Shown here in pieces: positions 1-10,642 of a DNA stretch of 64,000 bases (the first letter of the stretch is position 1; each line of letters opens with the position of its first letter). Location of the stretch: contig JAGMWG010000016.1 of assembly GCA_020744225.1 (NCBI GenBank), forward strand, positions 124,001-188,000. Direction: 5' to 3'. Both the position numbers and the translations under genes were made by a program. The notes below the pieces were generated by a model. That model saw only the letters and a list, made by a program, of their open reading frames with translations. It was not told the DNA's origin and made no database searches. Source of the DNA: Paraphoma chrysanthemicola (lineage: Eukaryota; Ascomycota; Dothideomycetes; Pleosporales; Phaeosphaeriaceae).

Positions 1-363
1 TCGACGTGCCATCCCCACGCGATCGCGTCGTTGTAGATGGCTGTTGCGAGCGGCGAGGCGGTGGAGATGGATACCGAGGTTGCAGTTGTAGTGTATGGGG
101 GCGGGATTGGTATGGGCGGGGGATGTGGATTATGTATGGCATGGCTGGATGTTGGATTGCTCCTTCGTTTTATATTTGTTGCCAAACGAGAGCGAGAGGA
201 TCTGGTTTGCGGGAGATGTGGGAACGCAGTGTCATTACAATATGGTAGGACATCGGTGTTAGATGAATGGTAGGAAGGTGTCGATATCGGGGTATGTGTG
301 ATTGATCTTGGTCTGACATGAAGATTTGTGAAGTCGTTGACGTGAACGGCGAAAGAATATCAA
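1..363 (-). other. open frame running off the left edge, doubtful exon
   Basis: On the minus strand one frame stays open from about position 363 to the window edge (roughly 120 codons) but has no ATG. The end nearest the edge reads as plausible protein (Ser/Thr/Ala-rich, then residues AIYNDAIAWGW), whereas the part further right is low-complexity and Pro/Ser-rich. It could be an exon of a gene whose 3' part lies to the left of the window, or chance. I see no splice site that settles it and no homology I can name. Confidence 0.15.
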
Positions 364-515
364 GTGCTTATTTCACGAACATTGCGCGTGGACCATACTG
401 CCATGCCACTATCTTGTCACCCTGGACTTGACGTTTCTCTCCCCTCGTTTCCTAACCTAAATCACCACTCTCGACTTTCCCGAATCACAAACACCTTTCA
501 ACTCCTCACACAAGC

Positions 516-836
516 ATGAAGTATCTCCTCCACGCCCCTTCTCACCTCGACGTCTTCATCACATCCTCTCGCACACTCGCCTCCTTTCTGCGCCATACGC
601 ACAACTGGTCTGCCACCCAGACCGAGAGCTATGTGGTACCTTCTTACATCTCCACTTCGACGATCCGCGAGCTCGACGATGGAACTGTCGTTATAGACGA
701 GGACGTTCTGGAAAATGGGAAGTGGATTTTGAAGCAGATGATTGGGTTCTTGGAAAGGGATGGGTTTAGTGGTGTGGATTTGAGATATGTTGGTCGGCTG
801 GAAAGGGGTAGGGAAGGCTTTTCAATTGCAAGATGA
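516..836 (+). CDS. small hypothetical protein, 106 aa
   Basis: I do not recognise this product. The ATG follows a C/T- and A-rich leader ending in CACAAGC, typical of fungal 5' leaders, and the C-rich third positions over the first 60 codons suggest real coding. The protein starts MKYLLHAPSHLDVF, has no convincing signal peptide or membrane segment, and carries an acidic stretch (RELDDGTVVIDEDVLENG) before a basic C-terminus. No intron is needed. It might be a fragment of a longer gene, since the C-terminal 20 residues look less protein-like and the frame could be spliced onward. Confidence 0.4.
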   Translation: MKYLLHAPSHLDVFITSSRTLASFLRHTHNWSATQTESYVVPSYISTSTIRELDDGTVVIDEDVLENGKWILKQMIGFLERDGFSGVDLRYVGRLERGREGFSIAR

Positions 837-1448
837 GAAAGTTATGATTGAGATCGCTGGCGCTCTCATCGTTCTGACAAACACCCACGACAACGTTAAC
901 AACCTTCAACGTCACTCTTCCGCATGGCATTGGGAATCTCGTCCATGCTAGACCTTTTAGTATGGAGCAATCAGACACACTGATTCTTTCTGGACCACCG
1001 ATCTGGCACCGCCGAATCCACGAGTACCGAGTCACACAATCTAAATATGTGCATGAGCTCGGTTGATTCCAGGGCGTTACACTATTCACCAAAAATATGC
1101 GAAAAACCAAAGAATTCTAGCGACAGAACAAATGAGACGTGGATCTGAAATCTCCTTCTGACGATTGGGACGGACTATTAAGACATTTGTATCCTGAACA
1201 ATGGTTGTTCTTAGGAGGTTTCGCGATGCCGACACCATTTCTACCCACAAAGGAGAAACAATTCTAACTTGGCACGTGCACAAGCTCATCGAGCGGATGT
1301 CAAGAGCGCAAATTGCTACTAGATTAAAAGAAGGATATAGCTCGAATTACTACACAGCATTGAAATCTTGGTAGTATTGATATCGACAAACTCCCTTCCT
1401 ATAATTCTCAATTACCAAGCCTGTGACGCGAACTTGTACTTCCTCGCA
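837..1448. other. intergenic, nothing recognised
   Basis: Only short overlapping frames without family signatures are present. The right half is AT-richer. I see no RNA gene or repeat. Confidence 0.5.
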
Positions 1449-2650
1449 CTACAAAAGTCCATAGTACAGCTTTGTGCTCAGGTCTTGAAAGAGGTCTACT
1501 TGCTCCGTATAGTCTTCTTCAAAGCATTGTGCAACATGCTCTAGGAACTGATCCCGTTCCTTGACGTTGTGATCTTTCATTGTCGTCATCATTGTCAAAG
1601 CCTCATTATACGATACAGCCTGCATCCAAGCTGGAAACCAACCCGAGTCTGCCCAGTCGATCAACGTGACCTCCCAATCGTCCTCGCCGTCTGGACCCGG
1701 AATGGATCGAATGATGGTGTTGCCGACACTAGGGTCCAAATGAGTAAATACGGGCTGACGTCAGTTGCATGCAAGCAGTTTACTTTCCATCTGCGATAGG
1801 CATGACAATTCTTGGGCCGTGAAGTCTTTAAGGCTACACGAAATTGCTGTAGTCATACGCGCCGAGGAGCAAAGTGCTGCAACAAATTCCTCATATATGC
1901 TAAATGGAGCGGACATGCCTGGTTGCATCTTGCGAAGATATTTGGCATGGTCCGCCAGCCTTGCCTATGGACGCGCCCATAATACCCCTCGGAGGGAATG
2001 GAGCGCAGAAGTTGGAGCTGCTCGCATAGTCTCGACAGGATTGTCGACCGCGCTTTGTCGTCAAGACTGAGCCACCTTTGAGCGGTCAGGGTCTCGCCTT
2101 AAATGTACTCCATGACCAGGAAGTGTATCGTCCAGCCGCGTACAGGCTTCGTGAAGGCGGCGTAGAGAGTTGGCGTGCGGACCTACGAGTTTGCTTGGAG
2201 AAAGAGTAGATCTTCGGCTTCCTGAGCGCAGGTCAGTCATTAGAGTATGATGCGTGGAGAACTACGAACCTGGAGGATTGACGCATTGGCACCAGACTTT
2301 ATCATGAATGCTCCGAGTCTGAAGGTTTGCCCACCCAAAAGTGGACCCGAATCGCACCACTCTATCCATCTTTGCTCAATCTCGTCGAACGAGGGGAGGG
2401 GAGGATGGTCCGGCGCTTCATACGGAAACTGCATTCTCGTCCAGGAAGAGTAAGATGAAACATTACGCAAGGATTTCAAGCGTTCTGAGTAAATCGAGCT
2501 AGCTTCATTGTGTCTCTTGACATTAAAATGCTCTTGGAGAACGTCTGCCTTGGAATGCATTGCAAATCCAGTAATTGTGTGTGGACCCGCATTTCCAGAC
2601 AGCATTGTGTTCTTATATACAAAATTCTTAGACATGCGAACCAGGGCCAC
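1449..2650 (-). pseudogene. decayed aminoglycoside-phosphotransferase (APH)-like gene
   Basis: The C-terminal frame contains the APH/choline-kinase catalytic loop (residues THLDPSVGNT) and, about 20 residues later, the metal-binding segment LIDWADSGWFPAW, both characteristic of fungal APH-family (PF01636) proteins. Upstream coding runs through RLGAFMIKSGANASILQ, a good donor at about 2270, and resumes with EAEDLLFLQAN. The frame is then broken: TAG after QANS, TAA inside MEYI-GETL, a frame change near the ARCNQ/GMSAP junction, and TGA just before RQPVFTHLD. Each stop is one C-to-T change from CAG, CAA or CGA. No usable ATG precedes the first exon before position 2635. The family phosphorylates small alcohols or antibiotics; this copy should be inactive. 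Different introns cannot remove all the stops, because they sit inside conserved motifs. Confidence 0.8.
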
Positions 2651-3828
2651 CCGATCTAAACCTTCTTTATTTGCATAGCTATAGCTCTGCTGTCTATTCT
2701 CGGCAATCTATTTCATTATGCCTTCGAATTCTTCTTTGTCCTCGGTGCTAATCTCACCACATTTTTCCATTGTATGGCCCGAGCCCTGTGCCTGACTATG
2801 TTATTGACATCTTTTTTGTTCTATAACGCGAATTTGGCCCATGATATACCCTTCACTGCTCGAATCTTCGAAGCTTGGAAGATTATATTTCAATCAGCGA
2901 CGATACAGTGAACCGGATTGGCAAGTCAAACGCAAATGACTACGTTGACTTGTAGCACGCAATACACCAAGAGACTAAATATTAGAACCTATTGCGAAAT
3001 GTAGAATTAAGCCAAGTGCAAGAGCGCTATGGGGTGTAATATCGAACATACATTGGAAAATGCACAATACATGACTTTGTTTGATCCTCATGACCGTTGC
3101 AATCCATGTCGCTCAGTGAGAAGTAAAAATCTTGTGGCGTGCTTGAAATGAGTGAGTACTCAGATATGAAGGCCGCACGCTATGTTATGTGTACGGCTCG
3201 CTTCTTATGGAGATACGGGATGCTCTTTCATGGGCTGCTTTGGCCATCTGTAATGGGCAAAACATGGCTCACATTCGCTTACGAGACGTCCTTACTCTCA
3301 GCATTTACAGGGTATCTATGAGCGACGTTGAACTGACTGAAAGGACACCTGGATACTCTATTCGAGAGTCTTTCTGCGCGGTGAATTGTTCTCTGTAGAT
3401 GCCGACGCTATTGATCTCTACCAAGTTAGCATGGCTCTAAAGCATCACACAGCGCACAGAAAGTCAACGATGAACCACATAGAGAAAAGTCTTATTAGTT
3501 GTATTGGCTTCGTAATTTGTGATTCATGACGCTGCACCTGCAGAGGTGAGATAAGACTGTTCCCGAGCTGTTGCTCTGCACTCGGCGGCAAAAGGGTCGA
3601 GTGCTTGTGATGCGATTGAAACGCCCCCAAGGAGTCAATGCTGCGCCACATGACCACACGTGACCAGATCCCTAGCATGTTCGAACGCATGTGTGAGGAA
3701 TCCACTCACGGAAGACTGATCAAGTGGACAGGTGGACCTGAACCCAAATCATCTAGTGGCGGCAGCCTTTTCCAACGCCAGTCCCAAATCAAATTCCCGC
3801 CCATTTTGTGTTGCGCTACTGAGAAGCG
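2651..3828. other. gene-free, AT-richer stretch
   Basis: This stretch is visibly AT-richer than its surroundings, especially 2700-3100. Short frames near 3139-3398 give no recognisable motif. It may be further decayed DNA next to the APH pseudogene. Nothing can be named. Confidence 0.5.
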
Positions 3829-5777
3829 CTAATCATTTTCCAGGTCCTCCAACTCCTTTTGACGCCGTTCCAACTCTTGCCTCATTGCATCTGCCTCTCG
3901 CTTAAGCCTCTCTTTCCTGGCAATCTTATCCTCTTGTGATGTTGCGGGATTGGGCGACGGACCTCCGCTTGTTCTGGGGAGTGCCGCTAATGATGGATCG
4001 ATGTTCAATTCCTCTGTGCGAGGATTGAGGATAGACGAGATCGCATTCGGTCGATGTGGAACTGGATGTACGGGGTTCGAGGGTGCATCTTCGTGATCCA
4101 TTGACGTGGCGCTTCGACTCCGTTTTCTTGGTGATGGCGCGTTGGGCTGTGTGTTAGAAGGTGCGGGTAGATTAATTGGATGCGAGGTGACTGAGCCGCT
4201 ACCAGCGTAGTAATGTGTGAAGTCTATAGCCAATGGTCCTTTTGGCTCCGGTGTGAATTGTTCTCGTGTTTCAATAGCGGTCGAGGAATCTGGTGAAGCA
4301 GATTGCTCGAATGCAGGGGTCTGTGAAGGGCGTTGTGGGGGTGAGTAGTCGGCGATGGACGGAGAAACTTGAGAACCGCCATCCCCCGCAGGAACGACAC
4401 GTTTCCGCCGCTTGATTTCTTGCTTCTTCATGGCTACTGGACGATGGGCATTATGCAGCTTATAGTACAGACCTGCATTTAAGTTAGGCATCGGCCCGAA
4501 AGCAGAACACTGCAACTGAACCTACCACAAGCGTTGCAGATTATGTGACCGGCGTCGTCTCTTCGCCATAAAGGTGTGATAGTGGTACCGCAATTCTGAC
4601 AGGCTGGTATAGCGCTGGTAGAAGATGAGGCATTTGAGGGTCCAGGCGAGACATTGCTGCCGCCCGTAGTGTCAGTCGAGGTAGAGTTCGAAGCAGCGTG
4701 AGCTTGCGCCAAGGCAAATTTAGCTGTTTTCGATACACGATTGTTGAACGCTGGACAGCCGCTGCAGCCTTGCTGCCCACCAGTGCCATTACACCTTCCG
4801 CCTCCAGGACATGTTCCGGCTGCCATTTGATCAGCGGCAACGTACGTGGCGACTTTGGGTGATGCGGCCAGGTTGCCAGGAGATGGTTGATCAGTAGCGT
4901 CGTGACTTGGCGCCGGATTTGACTGCACGGTCGGAACAGGTTGTGTGCTACTGTTGCGCTTTAGGTTCACTGGTCGATGCTGGTTGCGTGCTTTGAGATA
5001 GAGTCCACACGCATTGCACACAGTTTCGCCAGTTGGCGAGCGGCGCCACAAGGGTGTCTGAGTTGTCCTGCAGTTGCTGTATTGCATTAGCGCCTATCTG
5101 CATTTGTGATCACGAGTCAACCATTTCTATGCATATTGCACAGATATGGCTACGCCTGGATGAACCTACCTGCAGACTTGACCAGACATTGGCGCACTCG
5201 TTGCTCCGGCGCTGCTGGGTGGCAAGGGCAAGTGGACTGAGGTTGCCGGGGTCGCCGGTGGCTCTGAGATAGGCACAGCATCTTCAAGTGAGTGGTAGAT
5301 TTCAGAGCGATCGTCTTCTTGTGCTGCTTCTGATTGCCCGGGTTGTGACGGAGTTGATGTTCTTGCTACATGGTTGTCGTGTGCCTGGTTTAGGCGTCGG
5401 AGACTTTCGGCCATTTCGTGTTCATCCTTGCTGGCTTCTCGGGACAAGTGATGAGGATGAGTGGGCGTTGGAGCCAACGACGTGCCTCCGTTGACGGTAG
5501 GGTGTGCCATGTTACCAAGGCTGTGTTGCTGGAGCCTTGCGCGGGCTGGACTCGCACTCCTGGAGCGCGATAAGGCACTGTTGTCTGGCAAAGGGCCCAA
5601 GAAAGGTGCGAGAGACGGACAGTGAGGTTGTTTGAGATCGCGGGGGATTCGGCGTGACATCAGCTTGATCTGATAACCAGGACGACAGGCAAGTGCACGG
5701 CGCAGTGGCGCGGACGTGACTCGTGGTGATGTGCGGGTCCCCAGGTCTTGGTACACGGTGCTGGTCAGGTGTGGCAC
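3829..5777 (-). CDS. sreA: GATA transcription factor, siderophore repressor SreA/Urbs1/Sre1 type
   Basis: Predicted exons are 5777-5170, 5076-4526 and 4472-3829, giving 600 aa. Two GATA fingers of the CX2CX17CX2C class are visible: C202/C205/C223/C226 and C362/C365/C383/C386, the latter interrupted by the second intron. Between them lies the Cys-rich segment with C292, C298, C307 and C310. Two fingers flanking such a Cys region define the iron-responsive repressors of siderophore biosynthesis and iron uptake; the Cys region is thought to sense iron. The C-terminus ends in a charged coiled coil (about residues 560-600), also typical of the family. By family knowledge the protein acts in the nucleus and binds ATCWGATAA-like sites. 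The first ATG is uncertain: Met40 (at 5660) is a good alternative, because an ATCTGATAA motif lies 8 nt upstream of it. No siderophore genes are adjacent. Confidence 0.9.
5668..5676 (+). promoter_or_regulatory. ATCTGATAA, match to the SreA/Urbs1 operator consensus
   Basis: The nine bases match the extended GATA site described for siderophore repressors (ATCWGATAA). The site lies within the first exon of sreA if translation starts at 5777, but just upstream of the ATG at 5660 if translation starts at Met40. I noticed no other exact match in the window by eye. An autoregulatory role is inference. Confidence 0.35.
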
Positions 5778-6809
5778 GTTGGTGGACAGAGAAATGTTTT
5801 ATGGCAGATCAGCTCAGCAAGGGAATTCGTCATGCGGATTTAGGACGCCGGTCGTCATTCGGCTCGATGTGAATGCTAGGTGGCCCTGCGCGGCGCAATG
5901 CAGGTTGGTGATTGCCAAAGCGGTGAACCTGCCTCGGCCAATCGGACCCCTGATATTATAAGCACGACCAGCTAGCGTACAACCCTGAGTCCGACCACCG
6001 CAACCACCTCAAGCCTCAGCGAACACCAGATATAGCGGTGATATTAGGCCGTGGGCTGGTTACGGTACCTTATGTCGATCGAATAGTTACACAAGAGTGG
6101 ACAGGGATTGCCTGTCTCGGAGACCACGAGATCGACTTGTGGCGGCGAGAAAAAGAAATTCTCTGCTCCTTCACGCTGCACAGCCAGTCGAGCCTTGCAA
6201 TCAAGCACTCCTAGCAGCGGAAGCTGAGCCGGCTCGCCTCTGTTGGAGTAGTGTACGGTTTGCCCGCAATTTGCCCGCACCTGCATCCAACCGCGATCCA
6301 ATCACGAAGGACCCATTTGTATTCTACGGCCCATTCCTCACCAGCTGTCAGACAACTTTAGGTGTTGTGAACTTTCGGTCTCCACAGGACCCAGTGATAT
6401 TAGCGATAACAGATCTCGTCCGAGTAACTTCCGCATCGATCGCTAGCTGCCCTGCAGTACCGACGTTATGTCTCCGTCCCATGCACAGCGGACACTAAGC
6501 AAGCGAGCACGTGATAAGACAAGTACAGCCTCGTTGTAATGTCTAACAATATCATACAACCCTGCACATTGCTTTTGAAGTGTTCGCATTGGTAGCGACA
6601 ACATGACTTCTGCACTCCCCTTCTAAGCGACTACAACGACATGGTGTAGCCATGAAGATTTCTTCAACGCCAACGACCTTCTATCAGTTCACTCTTCTTC
6701 TGTCCTGAGGACGGAAGTGGTTTCAATCTCACTCCCGAGCTTATTTCCAAACACGCCATTTACATTTGAGGATTCCTCAACCGCCATCCTTCGGTATCGT
6801 GACTGGGAT
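5778..6809. other. upstream region of sreA
   Basis: About 1 kb lies between the sreA start and the 3' end of the next gene on the same strand. Fungal siderophore-repressor promoters are often long. I see frames here but none with recognisable protein, and no repeat. Confidence 0.5.
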
Positions 6810-7778
6810 TTAGACTTGTTCGGCGCCCCAGCCAGCGTCGGCATCACTATGAGAATATTAGCTTTGGCACTCTATGCCGAGATATCCAAAAGTACATACC
6901 GCATGTTCGCCGGGGGCTCGATCGACGGAATGTACTCCAAAACAGAGTAAGCAATGCCAATGATGCCTACAATTGTGCCAGGGACAATGCGGAACCATTT
7001 CTCTCCGACAATGACAGAGCCGATGAAGATGTAGACTTGCGTGGTCAGCTGCAGCAGATTTCGCCAGTTGATGATTGCTTACAAAGTCCACGACCGAGGA
7101 AAGAGAACATAAACGAAGCATAGCGGGCCACTTGCTGTGGAATCTGAAATTCAAGCAAGGCAGTACCTGACACAATGTCAGCCTAATAGCAAGAGCCTGA
7201 ACGCGGGACGTTCTCACCAAGGCCGAATATTATCAAATAAACGCCGAGAATAATGTTCGAGCTGAGATGGAGGTTAGCTTCTTGTGTCTACGACCATAGT
7301 CTTACAGATGTGCGACAGCAGCAAGCTCTAGCAGTCTTGAAGGATCTGGCTGACACATGTAAATGGTTGCGCCAGATCTCCCACGTGTGTCCACAGCTTG
7401 TCTGCATCATGCGCAAGCCTTTGGCTGCCACGAGGATATGTGAAGCAGAAATCCAGGCATTCCATTGATGTTCGCGCGCAGCCTCTCTGTGCTAGAGTGA
7501 AATCTAGCAGTCGACTTATCGTGTTGATGCGACTTGCGATCGTGCCTCGATGTGGGCAGTGTTGAGGGTGGAGACGTATGCGACTGGCAGACTCACAAAT
7601 CGTTGAACGGGAAGAGCTTCGCGATACCGCCAAGGACTACAAACACGGCGACCGCGAAATTCACCATGCGACTGTGCATCGTCAGTTTCCATACCACTCC
7701 CAATGCTTTGCGCAAAAGCTTCTGCCTAGCTCTTCAGAGCTTCCTGACGTGCACTCACAAGATGTCGGAGAAGTCCAT
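6810..7778 (-). CDS. TVP15: COPI-associated / Golgi membrane protein TVP15-like
   Basis: A six-exon model (7778-7759, 7671-7597, 7261-7218, 7166-7083, 7035-6900, 6846-6810) gives 131 aa with every junction in phase. The protein begins MDFSDIFRMVNF and contains VFVVLGGIAKLFPF, NIILGVYLIIFGLG, FLGRGLFVYIFIGS and a last hydrophobic stretch VGIIGIAYSVLEYIPS, so four membrane segments, ending in an acidic tail ADAGWGAE. The FLGRGLF-Y-F-G pattern is the signature of the COPI_assoc (TVP15) family (PF08507), late-Golgi multi-spanning proteins of about 130-145 aa thought to work in vesicle trafficking. The second intron is unusually long (about 335 nt). An upstream in-frame ATG at 7973 would add a Ser/His-rich leader and is less likely. 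No close functional link to its neighbours is evident. Confidence 0.72.
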
Positions 7779-8780
7779 GGCGGATGAGTTGGCGAGGTGT
7801 GGGAACCGCAGCTTGACGACTGGTAACCGGAGAATGTGCGAAGAATGGGGGTTGCGAGATGGAGATGACACTTGTTGCTGTGCTGCTGTTGAGATTGTCG
7901 TGTTGCGCGGCACGAGATGCCTGCCATGAGGTAACAGCAGCCAAGCTTCTGACTTAGGGGTGCGAAACGTCATACCAAACCTAATTGGCTTGACACGCCG
8001 TCGCAGCTCATTTGCCCGCCCTCAACCCTCTCGTGCCTCTCCACGCCTCACCACCATCAGCACTTGCATCGACAAGCAGCAGAGTCAACCAACCCGTAGT
8101 TGCTGCCTGCACGGGATTCTACTTGCTGCCAATCACCTGCTTACTCCTCACTATGATCAAATGAGGATGTGCTCGCCTGTGTCGTGGTCGATTTCCCAAG
8201 ACTATTCGGATCTCATTCTTGCTCCCTCCAGCTTCACTCTCTGAACATCGAACGATAGAAATCCTAGTGCATCCAATCGACTACTTCCAGGCAGGACACA
8301 TCTTGAATGCTTCATATGTCCGCTATGCAGCGCACTAAACTATCGTATTCCCTATGAGTCGCTAGACTGGCAGCTGTGACCAGCCTGTACGACATCCTTT
8401 AGGGTTTATCTCCCTTTGTCAACATCCGCAGCGACCACCAACATTTTCCAGCCCTCTCATGGCCCCTAGCCACTACGCAAACTGGTTGATGTCCTTTCCG
8501 AGGAAATAAGTAGCAGACGCATTAATGAGGAAGAACCATGGCCAAGCACCACGTGAGAAAATCGACGCGGAACTGACGAACCCGTGGACCATACTTGATG
8601 TCTGCCCAACACCATGCTGACCATAATATTGCGCCCGACACACCAACGGAGTTCGATGATTGGCTCGACAGTGCAGCACCACGGGTTGCCTACGAGCGAG
8701 TCCACGCATACCACTGCAGTCTGTCGAACTTGACATGCACTGCACAGTATCCCTTGCGACAGACATCTTCACTCGAACAG
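7779..8780. other. divergent intergenic region, about 1 kb
   Basis: It separates the TVP15-like gene (minus) from the secreted-protein gene (plus). No protein-like frame or repeat was recognised. Confidence 0.5.
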
Positions 8781-8787
8781 TATAAAG
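8781..8787 (+). promoter_or_regulatory. TATA box of the secreted-protein gene
   Basis: TATAAAG lies 38 nt upstream of the ATG at 8819, so the implied 5' leader is very short. This is typical of strongly regulated, inducible fungal genes. Confidence 0.45.
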
Positions 8788-8818
8788 GCTCTCCCGCACT
8801 CTCATCGGCTCTCTAGCA

Positions 8819-9600
8819 ATGGCGCTCTTTATCACACTTCTCGCTGGTATCACTGCTTCTGCCACTAATAGTCTCCTCGCCCCATCCTGTCCACCGCATC
8901 ATGGGCCAGAAGGTGTACGTGTACGTCTGCCTCCTGCATTGGATGGGAGCGGACATCATACTTCTTGGGTCGCGCCTTCACCCAGATGGTACTTCAAGCC
9001 ATGGTCCATGATCTACGCCTCCAACCTACAGTATACTGCGTTTCGCAACTTCCAATACGACCCTACGGCAATAGACCCCTCGGAGCCATCCGGCCTGGTT
9101 AATGACCTGAGCTCTTTCCAGCTTCCAGGAAATGATACTGTCTACACCACCTACGGTGTCGACACACCTCATACCACCTACTCCACTGTTCTGAGTTACG
9201 CCGGTACTGGAATTCTCGAAGGCGCCACTAGCGACTATAGCCTGCTCGCTTGGGGTTGTGATGCTCGAGGCCAACCTTATTATGCATCCTACTCGACCGC
9301 CGTAGAACTTAGCAGTACACCAGTGGGCATCGATATCATGAGCACAAGCAACTCAGGTCCGGATGAAGCAACTTTTGAAGCACTGGTGAAGGCTTTAAAT
9401 AACCTTCGAAACGAGGAGATTAGAGGGCTAGTCGCCACTTTAACGGAGATAACGCAAGACGGAGGGAGGAACGGGCTCCCGAGAGTGGTGAGTAATTCAG
9501 CAGTATTTCGCGAATGGACCGCTGATGATACCTCTTCGTGTAGGACACCTGCGACGATTATTGTAAGAGCAACCAGAACATGATTGGCATTATCGGTTGA
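8819..9600 (+). CDS. secreted hypothetical protein, 241 aa
   Basis: Exons 8819-9487 and 9544-9600 are joined by a 56-nt intron (GTGAGT...TGTAG). Splicing replaces an unlikely tail with DTCDDYCKSNQNMIGIIG and a TGA. The N-terminus MALFITLLAGITASATNSLLA is a clear signal peptide. The mature part is rich in Tyr, Thr and Ser (SSFQLPGNDTVYTTYGVDT) and has few cysteines (one near the start, one in LLAWGCDARG, two in the C-terminal CDDYC), suggesting one or two disulfides. A helical segment (EATFEALVKALNNLRNEEIRG) precedes the tail. I do not recognise a catalytic domain. By layout it could be an apoplastic effector or a wall-associated protein, which is inference. A TATA box sits close upstream. Confidence 0.6.
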
Positions 9601-10642
9601 GCGAAGGTTCTGATGGATGCTGTCTTACAAACCATAGGCGTGAAACATACTTCATCTTCACAATTCGAATATCTAGCTCTCTTGACCTTAAATTATACTG
9701 TTAGCCCCCAGATCACTGGCAACCTTCCTGATATGACACAACGTAGCCAAAGGCGCATGGAAGGTACCGAGTTACAACACTGCTCTACATACTACGGGAC
9801 AACATGAATACCACGTCCACTAAATGACTTAAGTGCAGCGCGAACGTATTTAACATCAGCTGTGGCAACAATAATAGCCGCGATACAGCAGGGCCTAAGT
9901 ACTTACGACGGTTTTGCTGAAGGCGTAGATCCACCGAGGTGGTGAACGTACATGAAGTATAACCGTATTGTGGTGGTAATTGTGTTGCTCCTCTATGTTA
10001 GGGGGCGTGGCCATGGGGGTACTCACCAACAAACGTATATAGTCGTGCAGCTACTACCTTGCTTTCACGACTTCCTTGAGACACGCCATAAATTCAACAT
10101 TCGCTTGTTATCGTCCCGGCTTTAGCAGGAGCTGATGGAAGCACCCGGCCAGTTAGCAATATGACGCTTCGTAAAACCACATTAGGAAGCGAAAGAGTTG
10201 GTCACTGACGGCAGCAGAAAGAAGGGATGAAAGCAATGGCTGCGTGAACGCAATATGATCCTCTCCAATCCTCCAGATCCATAATTCGAACAATCAACCA
10301 TCACCGAAAAACGAGTTCGTGTTCCTCCGGTTGAGGAGGCAATGACGACCTTCATGCCAAGCGCCCTAGCTGCCCTTTTGGAAGGTGCAATGACTTCCGC
10401 TCTTGGCAACGATGATCTACTTTCTTATGACCTTCTCTTCCAGACACAGCACCGGGGACGAACACGCAGGGCTATGATAAGAGTGGACCAGGCAATGTCG
10501 TGCGCGCAATTAACACAATTTACCCAAGAGCCGGGATGCGGGGCGAGCAGCTATATGAGGCGGCTGGGCCCTGGACGTTGCGTGGATGCCTCAACGTCCT
10601 TTCGAATCTGTTGGAGGACAATTCGAAGATTGATAAGTCAAG
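9601..10642. other. intergenic, possibly degenerate
   Basis: Frames exist on both strands around 10182-10665, but they overlap and show no family motif. I see no repeat ends or target duplications. Confidence 0.45.
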
